Of a stretch of DNA of 64,000 bases, positions 37,801 to 50,103 are shown piece after piece. The notes beneath the pieces are model-generated. The model had not been told where the DNA came from and did no database searches. It saw only the letters and a list, made by a program, of their open reading frames with translations. This DNA comes from Scortum barcoo (taxonomy: Eukaryota; Chordata; Actinopteri; Centrarchiformes; Terapontidae): positions 1,022,001-1,086,000 of the forward strand of contig CM041535.1 in NCBI GenBank assembly GCA_023238725.1, given 5' to 3'. The translations under genes and the position numbers were made by a program. The stretch's first letter is position 1, and each line of letters opens with the position of its first letter.

Positions 37801-40800
37801 GTAAATAGGCTTGTTGTGGTCCAGGTGGTCCAGATAGTCTCTGGATCCCCCAACTTTGTGATTATGGCTATTCAGCAGCACCTCTGGCTCACCTGACACG
37901 TTGTTCACCTGAAGAGACAAGGTCAGACATTTTTTAATGAGAGATCGACAAAAATGACTAAATTTTACTGTCTGAAGTTCAGTTGTGATCAAACTGTGTG
38001 TCGCTGAAATAAAAGCCAAACATGAATTCTTAGTACTCCCTTGCCTGTGAGAACATTTGCATATCTTGATGTCTATATGGATATCTTTGTGTCAGTTGTT
38101 TCAGTTTGACCACTCTGATTTTTAACTACCTCTCAAGCACCTCAGCTTTTTGAAAGTGCAATACAAGTAGAGTCAGAGTAGAGACGAGCATCCCTTTGTG
38201 ATAAACTACTGTTATGTTAGACCTTTTACCATGTCATAACTTGTCACTAACTATTTTAATAACTTACACTGTGTTTTGTAAAAGATAATTATGTTGTTTA
38301 ACACGTCTACTCAAAATATTTGACCTCGCTAATACAAAAAAGAAAAAAATCTGTACTTTCATGTGACTGTTACAACAGTACCAGCCACACTGTTTCTCCT
38401 CAAAACATTTGCTTGTCTGAGTTTTTTATCAGGCTTTCCTGAAGTTCCTCTCCTCTTGTCCTAGCTATGCTAAAACAACCTGTTTTCCCCATGTGATTGA
38501 CATTCTGCTTGTATGTGGCTTTCACTACGATCAACCGGTTTCTCTACTTCTCCTGCATACCTGAACTCCACCGATACTACCATCAACAGGAAGCTTGAGG
38601 CATTGTCTCTAAGCCAGTAGAACTGCTGAGATGTCATGTCAGAATGTTTTGCCAGAAAGTTCACCCATTAACTATGCTGAAATCTATGCTGGTGTGGAAG
38701 CTGTTTTCAGGTTAACAGTTTCATCTGTGACACTATTCTCAGAATGCAAACAATGACTAAGTCATTACTGGAAATGTAAGATCAAGATTTCTGTTTGTTC
38801 TTTTATACTTCCAGTCCTGAACAAGTGTTGCTTAGATGCTGTACTGTCTAAGTCTCTGATACTTGAATATGTTTTTATTTTTAGAAAAACATCATGGTTA
38901 CAGCACAGTATATCGCACTGCACCTGAGAGTGAGTGAACAGACCACACCCAGAAACTGCAAATGAAACCATCCTTCCCTGACACACACACCCATGAATGC
39001 ACACACGCACGCATACACATAGACACACACACACCTTTATCACTGGTCATCTGTCTTGACATCTAGGTCATGTTGTTTCTGCATGTTCCTAAAGAGTGTG
39101 CTACGTAGGTTAGACTCTGTGTCTGGCTCCTGGTAAAATATTTTCCTATGTAGCCGTTTTCTGACTAAAAAAAAACAATCATTATAGATATGTCACTGCC
39201 TTAGGATTTCCATAAATGTATTTCAAAGCTCTAGGTCCATCTGTTTAAAGATTACACGAACAACTTCACCAAAAATAAAGCATTTTGAAAAGTAACTGAT
39301 GATAAACAAAATAGGAGTTTCTACTGAAATCTTGCCACACTACAAAGACACAGATAATAGTAGTGCAAAAATCCACTTTTCCCATTTTATTTCCCCATAA
39401 GTAGCTTTACTCCATCTTAAAGTGTAATATAAATTGTGTATAATCTTGCTCCAGCTTTTCACTGAGGCTCTAAGATCCCATATTTTGATTGCTGCACCGT
39501 CTCATCAAACGAAAATATTCTTGATGTTTTGTGAAGAAATTTACTCACATCTTTTCAAAACTGATCTAGGGATCTCTAGACAGCCATTCTTCATAAAAGT
39601 ACTTTAAAACACACACACACACTTACCCACTCCCCAACGCTGTTGTGTGGAACATCACTGATGACCCTCACTTCCTCCCAGAGAATACGGTCCCGGCCCC
39701 AGTGCCTGATCTTGGAACGAGTCCTGACTGCAAACACCAGCAGGATGATGAGGGCAACAAACACCAGGAAGCCCAGGACAATGGCTATGGCCTGAAGGAA
39801 CCACAGGAGTCAGTGTTAGTGGGCTGGAATTGAATCTACTAACATGGCTAGTAAACCTTATAATAATGGGTGGACTGAGTCACTACCTCCACACTAGACT
39901 ATGTTTAAGGGTCAGTTCACCAAAATCCCTCAAACTTCAGCCACCACTCCACAAACAGCACAAGAGAACCATTTGGGTTTACAGAGACATGCTGATGTTA
40001 CTTTACTGAGCTGATCTAAATATCATACTGAAATTATTTAAAACCAGTGACAGTCTGGGTGGTGTGACTCATTTAAAAAGCTGTATAATACCACAGTAAA
40101 TCAACAATAATAAAGTGAACACACACTTATTTGTAATACATGGGGCTAAAAAAATGCAAAAACACTGGAATGGACTAAGACATTCAGAGTTGCTCAAAGC
40201 TGCCTCATTAGTTATATCTGTACCTAAATGAAATCATATTAGTAACTCATTTAAAATGGAAATGTGCTCAGTCTAAAGGTTCATTACACCTCACATGAAA
40301 CTGTAAAATACAGATTGAGATGAAAATTACTGTTTATTATATGAAACTTAATAAAAACTGCCTAATCTATTTGTGACATTTGAAAAGAATGGATTGCTGT
40401 TGGTAAAGGAGCTACACAGTACATACACTCACTACTCTACTCACACACACTACTCACTACACTACACTCCATAGAACCCACACACACCTCTTGGGGCTCC
40501 ACCACACAGTAATGGTACAGGTACTGGTTGAGGAAGATTCCCTGGGCCTGGCTCTGGGTCTGATACTGGGCACACAGCTGACGGATCTGGCTGTAGTAGA
40601 TAGACCCTGTGGACTGGGCTGTTGGATTCACTGCCACCAGGTACACAATAGTGGCAATGATCATGAGAAATGCCAAGATGGCACAGATGATGATGGTTGC
40701 TAGGTAGAATTTTGATGAGCGGGCAGCATTTTGCCTGGAAACAACCAACACAAATATGATAAGCACAGCTATGAAGGTGATGGCAGCGATCGCAATGATG

Positions 40801-41380
40801 AAGCCTTTGCCAGCCATGGGATCCATTTGTGTTTCTCCATAGCCATAGGTGCCACTGCCAGCTCCATACAGGCCACCACTGCCACCTCCATAGCCATAAG
40901 AGCCGCCATAGGAGCCGCCATAGGAGCTGCCATATGAGCCGCCATAACCTGGCATTAAGCCAGCTCCACCTCCCAGACCCATGATACTCATATCATAGTC
41001 CCAGGCCAGCGTGGAGGCGACACAGGCAAACACTGCCACACACATGACGATGATGATGATACACAATATCTTCATCACACCAGGTGGTGACGTCCAGCGA
41101 TAAAAGTGAAGCATCTTCTCTCCTTGGTAGTAGGGGAACGCTGGGTTGGATGTGAGCTCGCTGTGCCTGTGTCTGCTGCTGTGACTGTAACAGAAGAGGA
41201 CACAGCAGTTATGGTCAGTTTGTACTGTAACATCTGCAACCTCCAGGCTGATGCCAGTGAAATAAGGCGAGCTAAGCACTCACACTAAATACTGATAGGA
41301 AAGAACCCAGGTATGCCAGTGATATTCAGCAACAATAACATGAAAACTTACAGGACCATGGCTGAAGAGAATACTAACAT
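34808..41380 (-). CDS. ocln: Occludin
   Basis: Coding exons (minus strand): 41380-41352, 41184-40488, 39791-39627, 37908-37793, 36566-36462, 36226-36055, 35071-35030 and 34906-34808. All joins are in phase, giving about 474 aa (human 522). Occludin is a four-pass tight-junction membrane protein. FYRWTSPPGV precedes TM1 (about residues 49-71). The first extracellular loop is the typical Gly/Tyr/Ser-rich segment. Two more membrane spans and a Cys-containing second loop follow, and TM4 is in the 165-nt exon. The acidic linker exon ends GDDLEEEDFSV. The ELL coiled-coil domain (about 372-474) ends with HIKRKISEYDHRR. The ATG at 41380 has an in-frame TAG just upstream; an ATG at 41359 is an alternative start. 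The N-terminus is short and lacks a PPxY segment. A noncoding exon ends at 43091. Confidence 0.93.
35749..35773. repeat. Poly(A) run of 25
   Basis: An uninterrupted A25 tract in an ocln intron. It may be the tail of a retroposed sequence, but no body was recognised to its left. Confidence 0.9.
36600..36785 (+). mobile_element. Possible LINE reverse transcriptase relic in an ocln intron
   Basis: The plus strand reads YRANRSVDNAIDTAFF followed shortly by VLFVDLTS. The first resembles the RSVDDAI segment and the second the LFVDFSSAF (motif A) segment of jockey/CR1-like fish LINEs, with the intervening residues lost. It is a small fragment seen by eye only. Confidence 0.45.
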
Positions 41381-43090
41381 CTACCTGAAGCTGAAATTAC
41401 ACCAACTCATGCAGTGGGCTTTTATGGGCTCTCGGTCTGCTGGTGGCTTATAATAATTTTTCTGTGGCCATATTTGTTCCCATATAGGCATGTCATGTTA
41501 AAATCACCCCACCTCCCCAAGAAAAATTAATCCAGTCCAGAGGGGGCTTCAGATTGACATATGTTTAACATCTGTGAGTCCAGCATAGAGAGAGGGCCGG
41601 TATATGTTCAGTCTCGCTTGAAAAGAAAAAATGTAGGTCTCAAAGTAAGAATTATTTAATCAAGTATTTTTTTCAATTCAAGCATTAAATGTTTGACATT
41701 TTTGCTTGAAAACTGATTTAAAATATCAATCAGATCCAAATAGTTTTCTTAATTCATTTAACTAATCAATAATTATTGCAGCTCTGTATACCTTATCCAC
41801 CTTAACTCACTACATGTAGAAAAGTTAGAACGCCCAGCTGCTACAAAGGAAAGTGAAAGTGCTCATGACATGTAGTGTAGTAGTGCAGTGCAGTCAACTT
41901 ACTGTTTACTACCATGTGAATGGTGGGGTGGAGGGGTGTGTTTGTTGCTCGGCATATTGAAATGCAACTGGAACGTCCTTTCTTTAAAAAAAAATAAAAA
42001 GACAGAGAATTCATTTACTGACAAAACAGCAATACAGGGAGACTCTTATATGAAGTTAACTATCAGTATCACTGTCTGATCACCATTTTCTAAATGCGTT
42101 TGAAATGATTTTCCCATCTAACATTTCAGTTTGAAAAGAAATGTACAGATGTTGGATAAGATACTGCCTTAAAGTGTTGGTATTTTTCTGAGTAGCCAAC
42201 ATTTAAAATTAATTAGCACTTACAACTGTATTTGATTTTATGTTCTGGGCTGGGTTTTTCATTTTTTCATATCTAGTCAAGTACCAACAGTCTTTTGAAT
42301 ATGTTAATATAAAAAATGTTTTATTTGTAATTTTAATTTAATTTAATTTTAATAATTTTATATTAAACACTGTCCAAACCTAAGCAGCCCCGCCAAACCT
42401 GTGTCAAAATAAAGTCTAAAATTGTCCCAAAAAAGTGAATATTTTGAGAAGAATGAGTGAGAAAAACGACAAATATGACCTCATTGTCAGTTTCACTGAT
42501 GATACGGAGTGAAACCAACATGAGTGCCGTGCTTGTGTGAATCTGCTGCTCAAATCTTACACTTGTTGCCCGTACACATTTCAGATTGAGCATGATGGAT
42601 AAAGTGCTTCATTCAGAACAAATGCCCAAATATTGAACCTCATCAGCGAGCTGCTGTCCAGCCCTTCATCCAAAAGAAGTAGCCAAGCCTGCTGCTCACA
42701 CTACAGGTTTGTTTGTGGTGAAACAAAGCGGCAGAGGGTGGAGATCCACGGTCACACACACTGCGGGTCAAAGTGAGCTGAGTGACAGTGAAAGTGCACT
42801 GTTCATTCCACCTGTGTGTTTTTATTCTAACAGGCCCTACCACACCTTCTTCATAGCTGTTATTTACACCTCACACCATTAACAGACACAGGGGGCTTCA
42901 CACAGCAGCCATCAGACTGAGGCCACACAAACATCAGCACATCACACCTCACAGAGACCATCTCAGCCTGTCATCATCTCAAAGATGAGAGAGTGAAGAA
43001 AACCTGCTATAGGACACCGACCCGCTCCACAGCACCAACAAACACACCGTTTCCATTTCAGTGATGTTTTAAAATGATCACAGCCTCTAC

Positions 43091-43243
43091 CTGTCCGTCC
43101 TTACACACTCTGAAGCTCTCAGGTGGAACCACTCGAACACAGCTGCTTCTTTCTTACAAATGTTCGTATCTGTCGACGAACTCACCTGTGTGTTTGATGA
43201 AGCGTCTGATCCCGATGAACACCGCGCTGACGATGAGCTGATG

Positions 43244-43280
<37 letters not shown>

Positions 43281-43345
43281 TGTGAGCGCGCGGCCTCCTC
43301 CCGCTGCGCAGCGCGCTCCTGCAGCACAAAGACTCTCACCTACAG
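43091..43345 (-). promoter_or_regulatory. Probable ocln noncoding first exon and promoter region
   Basis: A minus-strand donor GGACAG/GTAGAGG at 43091/43090 can pair with the acceptor before the start-codon exon near 41384-41390. The exon carries an (AC)n run (43245-43275). The GC-rich stretch at 43275-43330 looks like a promoter-proximal region. Confidence 0.45.
43245..43275. repeat. (AC)n microsatellite near the ocln 5' end
   Basis: About 15 AC units, within or just upstream of the inferred ocln first exon. Confidence 0.95.
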
Positions 43346-45195
43346 GTGTGTGCTGGTCACGTGGGATCCTCCCCAGGTCATACAGGACTAACCTGTTCTA
43401 TCCCCGCAGCTCTCACCACAGTGACAGAGGGACAGGAGGCCGGGCTCTTCAGGGACTGAGGGCTGCTGGTTTCAGTGGAGGAGGTTTCACTGGACGGGAC
43501 TGGACTACCTGAACCTCAGAGTCTGTCAGACTCATTGAGCCTCAGTCACAATGAACCCATCAAAGCATGTTTCACTATCAGTGTCCTCATCTTTGCACAT
43601 ACAGTCAGTATTATTTCAATTAAATTCACATAATGTATGAATTTAAATTAATACTGAATCATAGCCTGGGTTACTTTACAGAATCAAACATGTGATCTCT
43701 GTATATTCACATGTTGAATGAGGCGGTGTTACTTGCTCATTTAAATGCACACTCAAATCTTCTGAGCTGATCTAATATAACCTGAGGCAGACAGGCTGCT
43801 ATACTGATCCGGACAAAATGCCTCCAGTGTTGCAAAACCTGACACCGGAAAACAGTTTAAAAAAATACACCTCAGCTTGACAAAACCAGTCCTCCGGGTG
43901 TAAACCTGCAGAGTCACAACTGCAGCCATGTTGGGAGGGTGACAGCTGCTCACTGACATGAAGCAAAAGGTGGAGCAGATCCTCGAGGTCATCCTACACT
44001 GAAAGACTATCCAGTGTCAGTGTCACATGTTTTACTCAGTATTCCTTCGGTGTTTTCCACAGGACCTCAGCAGAGAGGAGCCACACCTCTTCACCAGCCT
44101 GAGGCATTAACAGCTACAGTGGCCTCTACTACTGATTAGAACAATGAGGTACTATAATACATTCACTCTATTTAGTTCTGTTGTTAAAAGTATTTTGATT
44201 ACTTTAACTATATTTCTCCTCAGTATTTCAAAAGAGTAGTTATCCAGTAGTCATTGGTGAAACTTTCTGATGTTACACATTTGCAATGGTAAACTCATAT
44301 CTAAACCAAAGATAAGTAAAGAAGAATGTACAGCAAACAAATGATATATCAAATTTGATTGTTTTTATAGTAGTCTCCTAACCTCCTGCCCTGGATTAAC
44401 TAAGTGTGGGCAGATGCTGAACTGAAACAGTGGATGACAGATGTTAAAGACGTCACTCAAACAGTGCAGAACAGTGCAGCAGTTTTTATGGTTAAAGTTA
44501 AAAAAAAGGCTAAATACAAGTACAAGTGAAAAGTTGTTTCATTGGCATAAAGCAGTAGGACATACCACATATGATACAGCATAATAGCATACACATATCA
44601 ATCCAACATATCAACGAGTTTACAAAAGGAGTGACTAAAACCCATTTAAAAACACCACCTGCTATATTCAACATTTCATTTCTTGTATAACTAGTCAGGT
44701 GTACGTCATAACGAGAGCAAGTACAAAATGAAGTGTATAAAAACATCTGTGGCATCATCAATAGAGGGGCTCATATCACAGTTTTCCTCTGCTTCTAATC
44801 AAGTTAAAGTAAACACATGTCAGACTGGACGGGGATGAAAAGGATATTCATCATCTTGTCTCCAGGAAAATGTAAAAAAAAAAACAAAAAAAAAAAAACA
44901 CATTGTATGTACATTACATGAACACTTCATCATGTCCTCCATTTAGATCCATATCCAGATCCCATCTTTGATGAAGCTTGTTTTGTCTTTGCCTTCTATG
45001 ATTCTCTTCATTTCTACCCACTGATGGTGTATTAAAACCTGTGACAATTTGTTGTCTGTCTCTACGACATGACTAACAGAAGCAGTGGCATGTCCACCTG
45101 TGGATGAGGACACTTCTTCGTCTGCTCCTGGTCAGTTCCCACCTCTGTTCTCTGTGCAACAGAGTGTGTTTTTTTATTTAGTTAGACTGCAGTGT
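43346..45195. other. Short intergenic spacer between ocln and marveld2
   Basis: About 1.9 kb separate the ocln 5' end from the marveld2 stop codon. No RAD17-like or other coding exon was found. A reverse-strand AATAAA lies at 45173-45178, only 18 bp past the marveld2 stop, so the true polyadenylation site is uncertain. Confidence 0.55.
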
Positions 45196-47499
45196 TTAGT
45201 TACTGTCTTTCCAGTCTGCACCCTCGTTGTACTCCTGAATCTTCTGTTTGATGTGGGAGAGCTTGTTCTTTAGGTACTCACACCTTTCTCTCTTTTCCAA
45301 ATACGTTGGGTCCTGACAAGAAAAAGAAGAAACAGAAGAGAAGAAACAGATAATAAAGTCAGCGCGTTGCTTTGCATCACTTTCTTAGTGATCCTTATAT
45401 ATATAAAGGGACAGTCTCCTTGGTAGTCACAGAATATTAAAAAAAAAAATCATTGGTCATTTACTGCACAGGGAACACAGTAATATATACAACACAGTAA
45501 AGCAGACAAACATTAACAAACCAGGAAGAAAGCACGTTCTGGGTGATGGGGGCACTCAAACTTAAATAGTTTATTAGTCAAGCCATATCAGTGCCCCACA
45601 CAACAATCACCTGGATTACTTCAATACTGACAAAAAAGTCTTCATGTGATGATCATGAGACAACATCTGAAGACATAAGGAGAACTTTTATTAAGATATT
45701 TCTGAACTGACTTACAGACATGTGTTCTTGATCAGAGATCCCAATATTCCTGAAAAGAGTTCTGCTATTTGTATCAGTGTGTTTCCACAACAGAAATGGA
45801 CTGGTAGATGGACGACATAATATGCTTAATCCTCACCATAAAATCAAGGACAAAAGACACTGTTGAGATGACCCATATCAGAAGATCTTGGCCTCTGCTA
45901 CTTTGATTTACATCCTTCCTTTTTTCGATTTCTATCTCATGAAAGTCCCTCAAATTATAGAGGTGCCATACAAAATGACTAGAGTAACGCTTTAATGTAA
46001 ATATGACAGAAAGTAAGCTGTAGGTGAACTGTGGAGGGGGTATTTCTAATAGGTTTTTGTTGTACTGGGGCATCAAGGATATAAAGATATCATATTTTTA
46101 TAGAAACAGAGTGATTCCTTAAAGACCTTAACCAGAGCATGTGATAGTGGATGGATTATAAATTATTTTATGATACTTACGGTTTTCTTCCTCTGATAGT
46201 CCCTTAAAATGTTACTGATCCGCTCTTTCTCCTGAAACAAAATGAGCATGTTACTGGACTCAGTTATAGAGTGTGTATGTATAACTTTGCTCCTGTGTGT
46301 TTGTGTGCATGTGTGCGTGTGTGTGTGTGTATGTGTGGAGTGAGGGCTGTACCATTTGGCTGGAAGGTCTGGAGGTAAGATCCTGCATCATCTCATCCAT
46401 CTCTTCAAACCTTTTGGCCATGGCCTGGACCTCAGTGTGCAGCTCCTTGTACTCAGCATACTGGTCATTGAACACGGCCCTGTAACGTTCCCTCTCCTCC
46501 TCTGAGCGGATGCTGGGGTACTTCCTGTGGATACAAGTCAGGAGACAACATATTTTCATTGGCTGCCAGCTACACACACATTGCAGGTGAAAATGTCTCA
46601 GTCTCCTAGCAGCAGATCCCAGTGTCTGTCTGTCTGTCTGACAAACTGGCCAGATTACCACAAAATCTACACTATCACACTATCTACTTAATTTGACTGA
46701 TCAGATTTCTTGGGTGTGGTTTAGAAGATTAGGACAGTTTTCAATGAACCAAGCATAATCCCTAACGGATGTATGAGACTGGCAATGTACTTCTTTTCCC
46801 CCCTGCAGTCAACAAATCCCATGAAAAGATGCAAACCAACAAAGTGGTCGTCCTTCTCTAAATTCTGTCGGACTTTCTGTCAGACTCTACACTGTGGCTC
46901 TCAGCCCAAAGCCTACTGATTTCTACTGAGGAGGTAAATCTTTATAAACTTTTCATTTAAGGCTCAGTCATTTTTTAAAATAGCTCATCACTGTGGTTTT
47001 TAGCTAACATTACTCAAACAGGAGGAAATGGTTCCTGACTATTTTCAGAAGGAGTTTAATCCACAATTCATGCTCCAGGAAGTGTTTGGCGCAGCAGGAC
47101 AGTGTGTCATGTTGATGAAAGAACAAGTCACCCAGAGTATGTGGCTTACTTTTATGTTATTAATCATTTTTGGGCAACAGTGGAACTCTGTGGCACACAG
47201 GTAGATGACATTTCGGACTCTGGATACACATAACACTAAGTGAGCAGACACTAACACTTAGAGCTATGATGAAATCAGAAAAAAAATATTTAAGCAGAGG
47301 CATGTTATCAACTCCTATTCTCCATCAGCACCATTTTCACTTTCACCACAAGTCACACGGTGTGTGTGGTGCCTCTACTAAAGCTTATACTAGTCTGATA
47401 TTCATCACACTTTATAGCATAGTTTGTGGGTTCTGACGTGGAGAAACACTTACTGTATTTTTAAACAAGAATTGCATGCCAAACATGTTCATGAAATAA

Positions 47500-47558
<59 letters not shown>

Positions 47559-48092
47559 AAACTGAGCCAGGGTGTGTGACAGCAACATATTTATGTAAAA
47601 TATGACTATGAAGGTAATACTCACGCCACATAATCAGCTATAATGACAGGTTTGGGGATGTGTCCGGCTGGTATGTGACCTCGGAGGATCTCTGGCTCCA
47701 GCGCCATCAGTGGAGCTGCAGAGTTGTTTGGGGCGTCCATGATGTCTGGCTGGGTGGTGGGGAGAGGAGTCTGCTCTGAGGCCCTGGAACCTGAACCCAG
47801 CTATAGTAGATAAACACACTCATGTACATATGAGCAAGCCGCTGGAATATTTAAAAAGTAATTCATGATACTTACTATAGACAAGGGGACTGATGATCCA
47901 ATAGTCTTCATCTAGATGTACAATGATGGGAAGAAGAGATGGGGACTGATTTATTAGATGTTCAGTTTTAAAGTGTTATCAGACACATTACAGACGCATA
48001 CTACAAGTCATTATACTTTAGTTTTAACTCTCTGCAATTTGATTATTATGATGAACTAACAGAAACCACTAGCTTGGAAGCTAGAAGGAAAA

Positions 48093-48132
<40 letters not shown>

Positions 48133-50103
48133 TCATATTGTGTGACGATAGAAGAACGTTCTTTGAGTTCTGCATGGCACAGAGGCTTTTGGCTATTGAA
48201 ATGTGCCATAAAGCTTTGTACCTTTGACATTTAAGGTGCATTGAATGATTCACAACATCAACTCATGCACTGAGTAAGATGCAGGAAAACATTCAATTAT
48301 GTGTTCTCCAGATAGTGTGGTCAGTCATAGACAGTGGCCCCACCATCTTCTTCTCCATAGTCTCTGCCATGCTGTGTTACATTCTAGTAAGGTACTGGGC
48401 TGATAGCTAGAAAGTCGCAGGATATAGTCTTTTGTAAATTAAATAAAAAAATATATATACATGACAAAAGGGTATTATGCATTAAAGTATTAAAAGTGGT
48501 TATTATGTCATTGTCTTTTTATTTGTCTCACCTCCAATCTGTACACTGTGCCCTCTAAGTGTATGTGCCATGAAGGCATCTACAGATCAACTTTCATTCC
48601 ATTCAGAAATTATTAGAATATAATAATACAATAGATTTGTAAACTGTATGTATGGTTGAAATAGTTATATTACTGAATCAAAGAGGATATTAGTAAGTTA
48701 TAGTTTGATGATAAGCATTTAGTTGTGATGGGTTAGTGGTTAGGGAATGCATTCTGTCAAAAAGGGTGCTCAAAGTATGAAAAGACAAACAGGTTTTGTT
48801 TGTTTGTTTGTTTGTTTGTTTGTTTGTTTGTTTGTTTGTTTGTTGTGTATGTGTGTGTGTGTTGTGTGAGAGAGACCTCCAGTGCTGCCGCCTCCTTCCT
48901 CATCCTGGCTGCTTCGTGCCTCCACAGCTTCAGACACACTCCTGCACTGATGAGGTAGAGCACCATGGTGATGAAGAGAAAGATGATGGCTGCTGTCTGA
49001 CCGGCCTCTGTGCTACAAAACGCCCCATTTACTCCATTATTGAAGACCGGCATGTAGCAAAGCCCCCCTCGAGTGGTGTCCCTCACATACACTATCCCTG
49101 CTGCTAAATAGAGCACTGCCAAGACCAGGTTGATGGCACATTCTGTGAGCGGCCACCAAGAAGAGTCTAAAAGAATGGCTCTGTAGTAAATGGTCATCCC
49201 AAGAACAACCAGAATAACGGTCACTATCCATGACAGACCAGCCACCACCAGAACAAAAGGCGTCTTGGGGCCTGTGTAGTAACCACCTCCATATCCATAT
49301 GCACTAGCACCCCCACCAAGCCCTCCAAACAGCTGCGGCTGAGAGTATCCGAACATGTTGAACCACTCGTTGTCCTTGTGAACATAGGCACAGACGCAGG
49401 CGAACACAGCAGCTCCCAGCAACAGCTCTATGCAGCCCAGGATCCTCAGCAAGCCAGCCCAGGACTTCAAGTAGGCATAGCGCTGGTGATACTCCTCCAC
49501 CCGCTCCTGGTAGGTCAGGGCCGAGAGGGTGGTGGGCACTGCGGACGCTGAGTCAAGGGCTTCAGCTCCCAGCAGCAACCCATCTCGCTCCTTCTGAGAG
49601 GTGTAGCTGCCCCCAGAGCCACCGTAGGGGTCCCGGTAAGAGCTGCGAAGGGATGGAGACGGAGGGGCTGAGTTGGGGGGTGAGCAGGGGATTCCGGGCG
49701 TGGTGTGGCAGTTGGCGCTCTGCTTGGACAAGATCACTGAGTCAGGGGCAGGTGGAGGTGGTGGAGGAGTGGGGATGTGCCAGCCCTTGCTGCTGCTGTT
49801 ACCGCTGTTGCCACGGAAGAAGTTCTTGACAGAGTCGGGGATGAAGCGGTGGACCGGCTTGATGTCCATGGCATCACAGTCGCCCTCCACTGGCTCATCA
49901 TTGCTGGGGGGGTAGAAGGATTCAGGCCCGACAGCTGGCTGTTCAGGTAGAGGGGGAGGTGGAAGGGCCTCTAAGCTGACAGCTGGCATTGGGGGAGGGG
50001 GATACGGGTCCCTCCATAAGAAGCCCACAGGGACCTGGTCATAGTGTGGAATCTCCCTCACCCGGTCGAACCTGGAGACAGAAACAGCTGCTTCTGAAGA
50101 CAT
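45196..50103 (-). CDS. marveld2: Tricellulin (MARVEL domain-containing protein 2)
   Basis: Six coding exons join in phase to 592 aa (human 558): 50103-48877, 47911-47876, 47800-47625, 46524-46353, 46231-46181 and 45312-45196. Tricellulin seals tricellular tight junctions. The long first exon encodes a proline-rich cytoplasmic N-terminus (PPPPMPAVSLEALPPPP), the KPVHRFIPDSVKNFFRG segment and a four-pass MARVEL domain starting near SWAGLLRILG. It includes FGYSQPQLFGG in the first loop and ends KLWRHEAARMRKEAAALE. A later exon has GHIPAGHIPKPVIIADYVA. The C-terminal ELL coiled coil (about 480-592) contains KYPSIRSEEERERYRAVF and YLKNKLSHIKQKIQEYN. The start exon is preceded by a strong acceptor at about 50131, implying upstream noncoding exons. 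The ORF is intact. Confidence 0.97.
47504..47554. repeat. (AT)n microsatellite in a marveld2 intron
   Basis: About 25 AT units, 70 bp from the exon ending at 47625. Confidence 0.95.
48096..48130. repeat. (AT)n microsatellite in a marveld2 intron
   Basis: About 17 AT units in the intron that follows the first coding exon. Confidence 0.95.
48793..48843. repeat. (GTTT)n tetranucleotide repeat beside the marveld2 exon 1 donor
   Basis: About twelve GTTT units (AAAC on the coding strand) start 35 bp inside the intron after the donor at 48877/48876. If the intron were retained the frame would encode a TNKQ repeat and then stop, removing the ELL domain. Confidence 0.95.

Noticed and set aside
43961..44002. 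Plus-strand ATG followed by a Lys/Gln-rich start (MKQKVEQILE) between ocln and marveld2
   Set aside because: The frame stops after 14 codons, there is no good donor site, and it matches no gene expected here.
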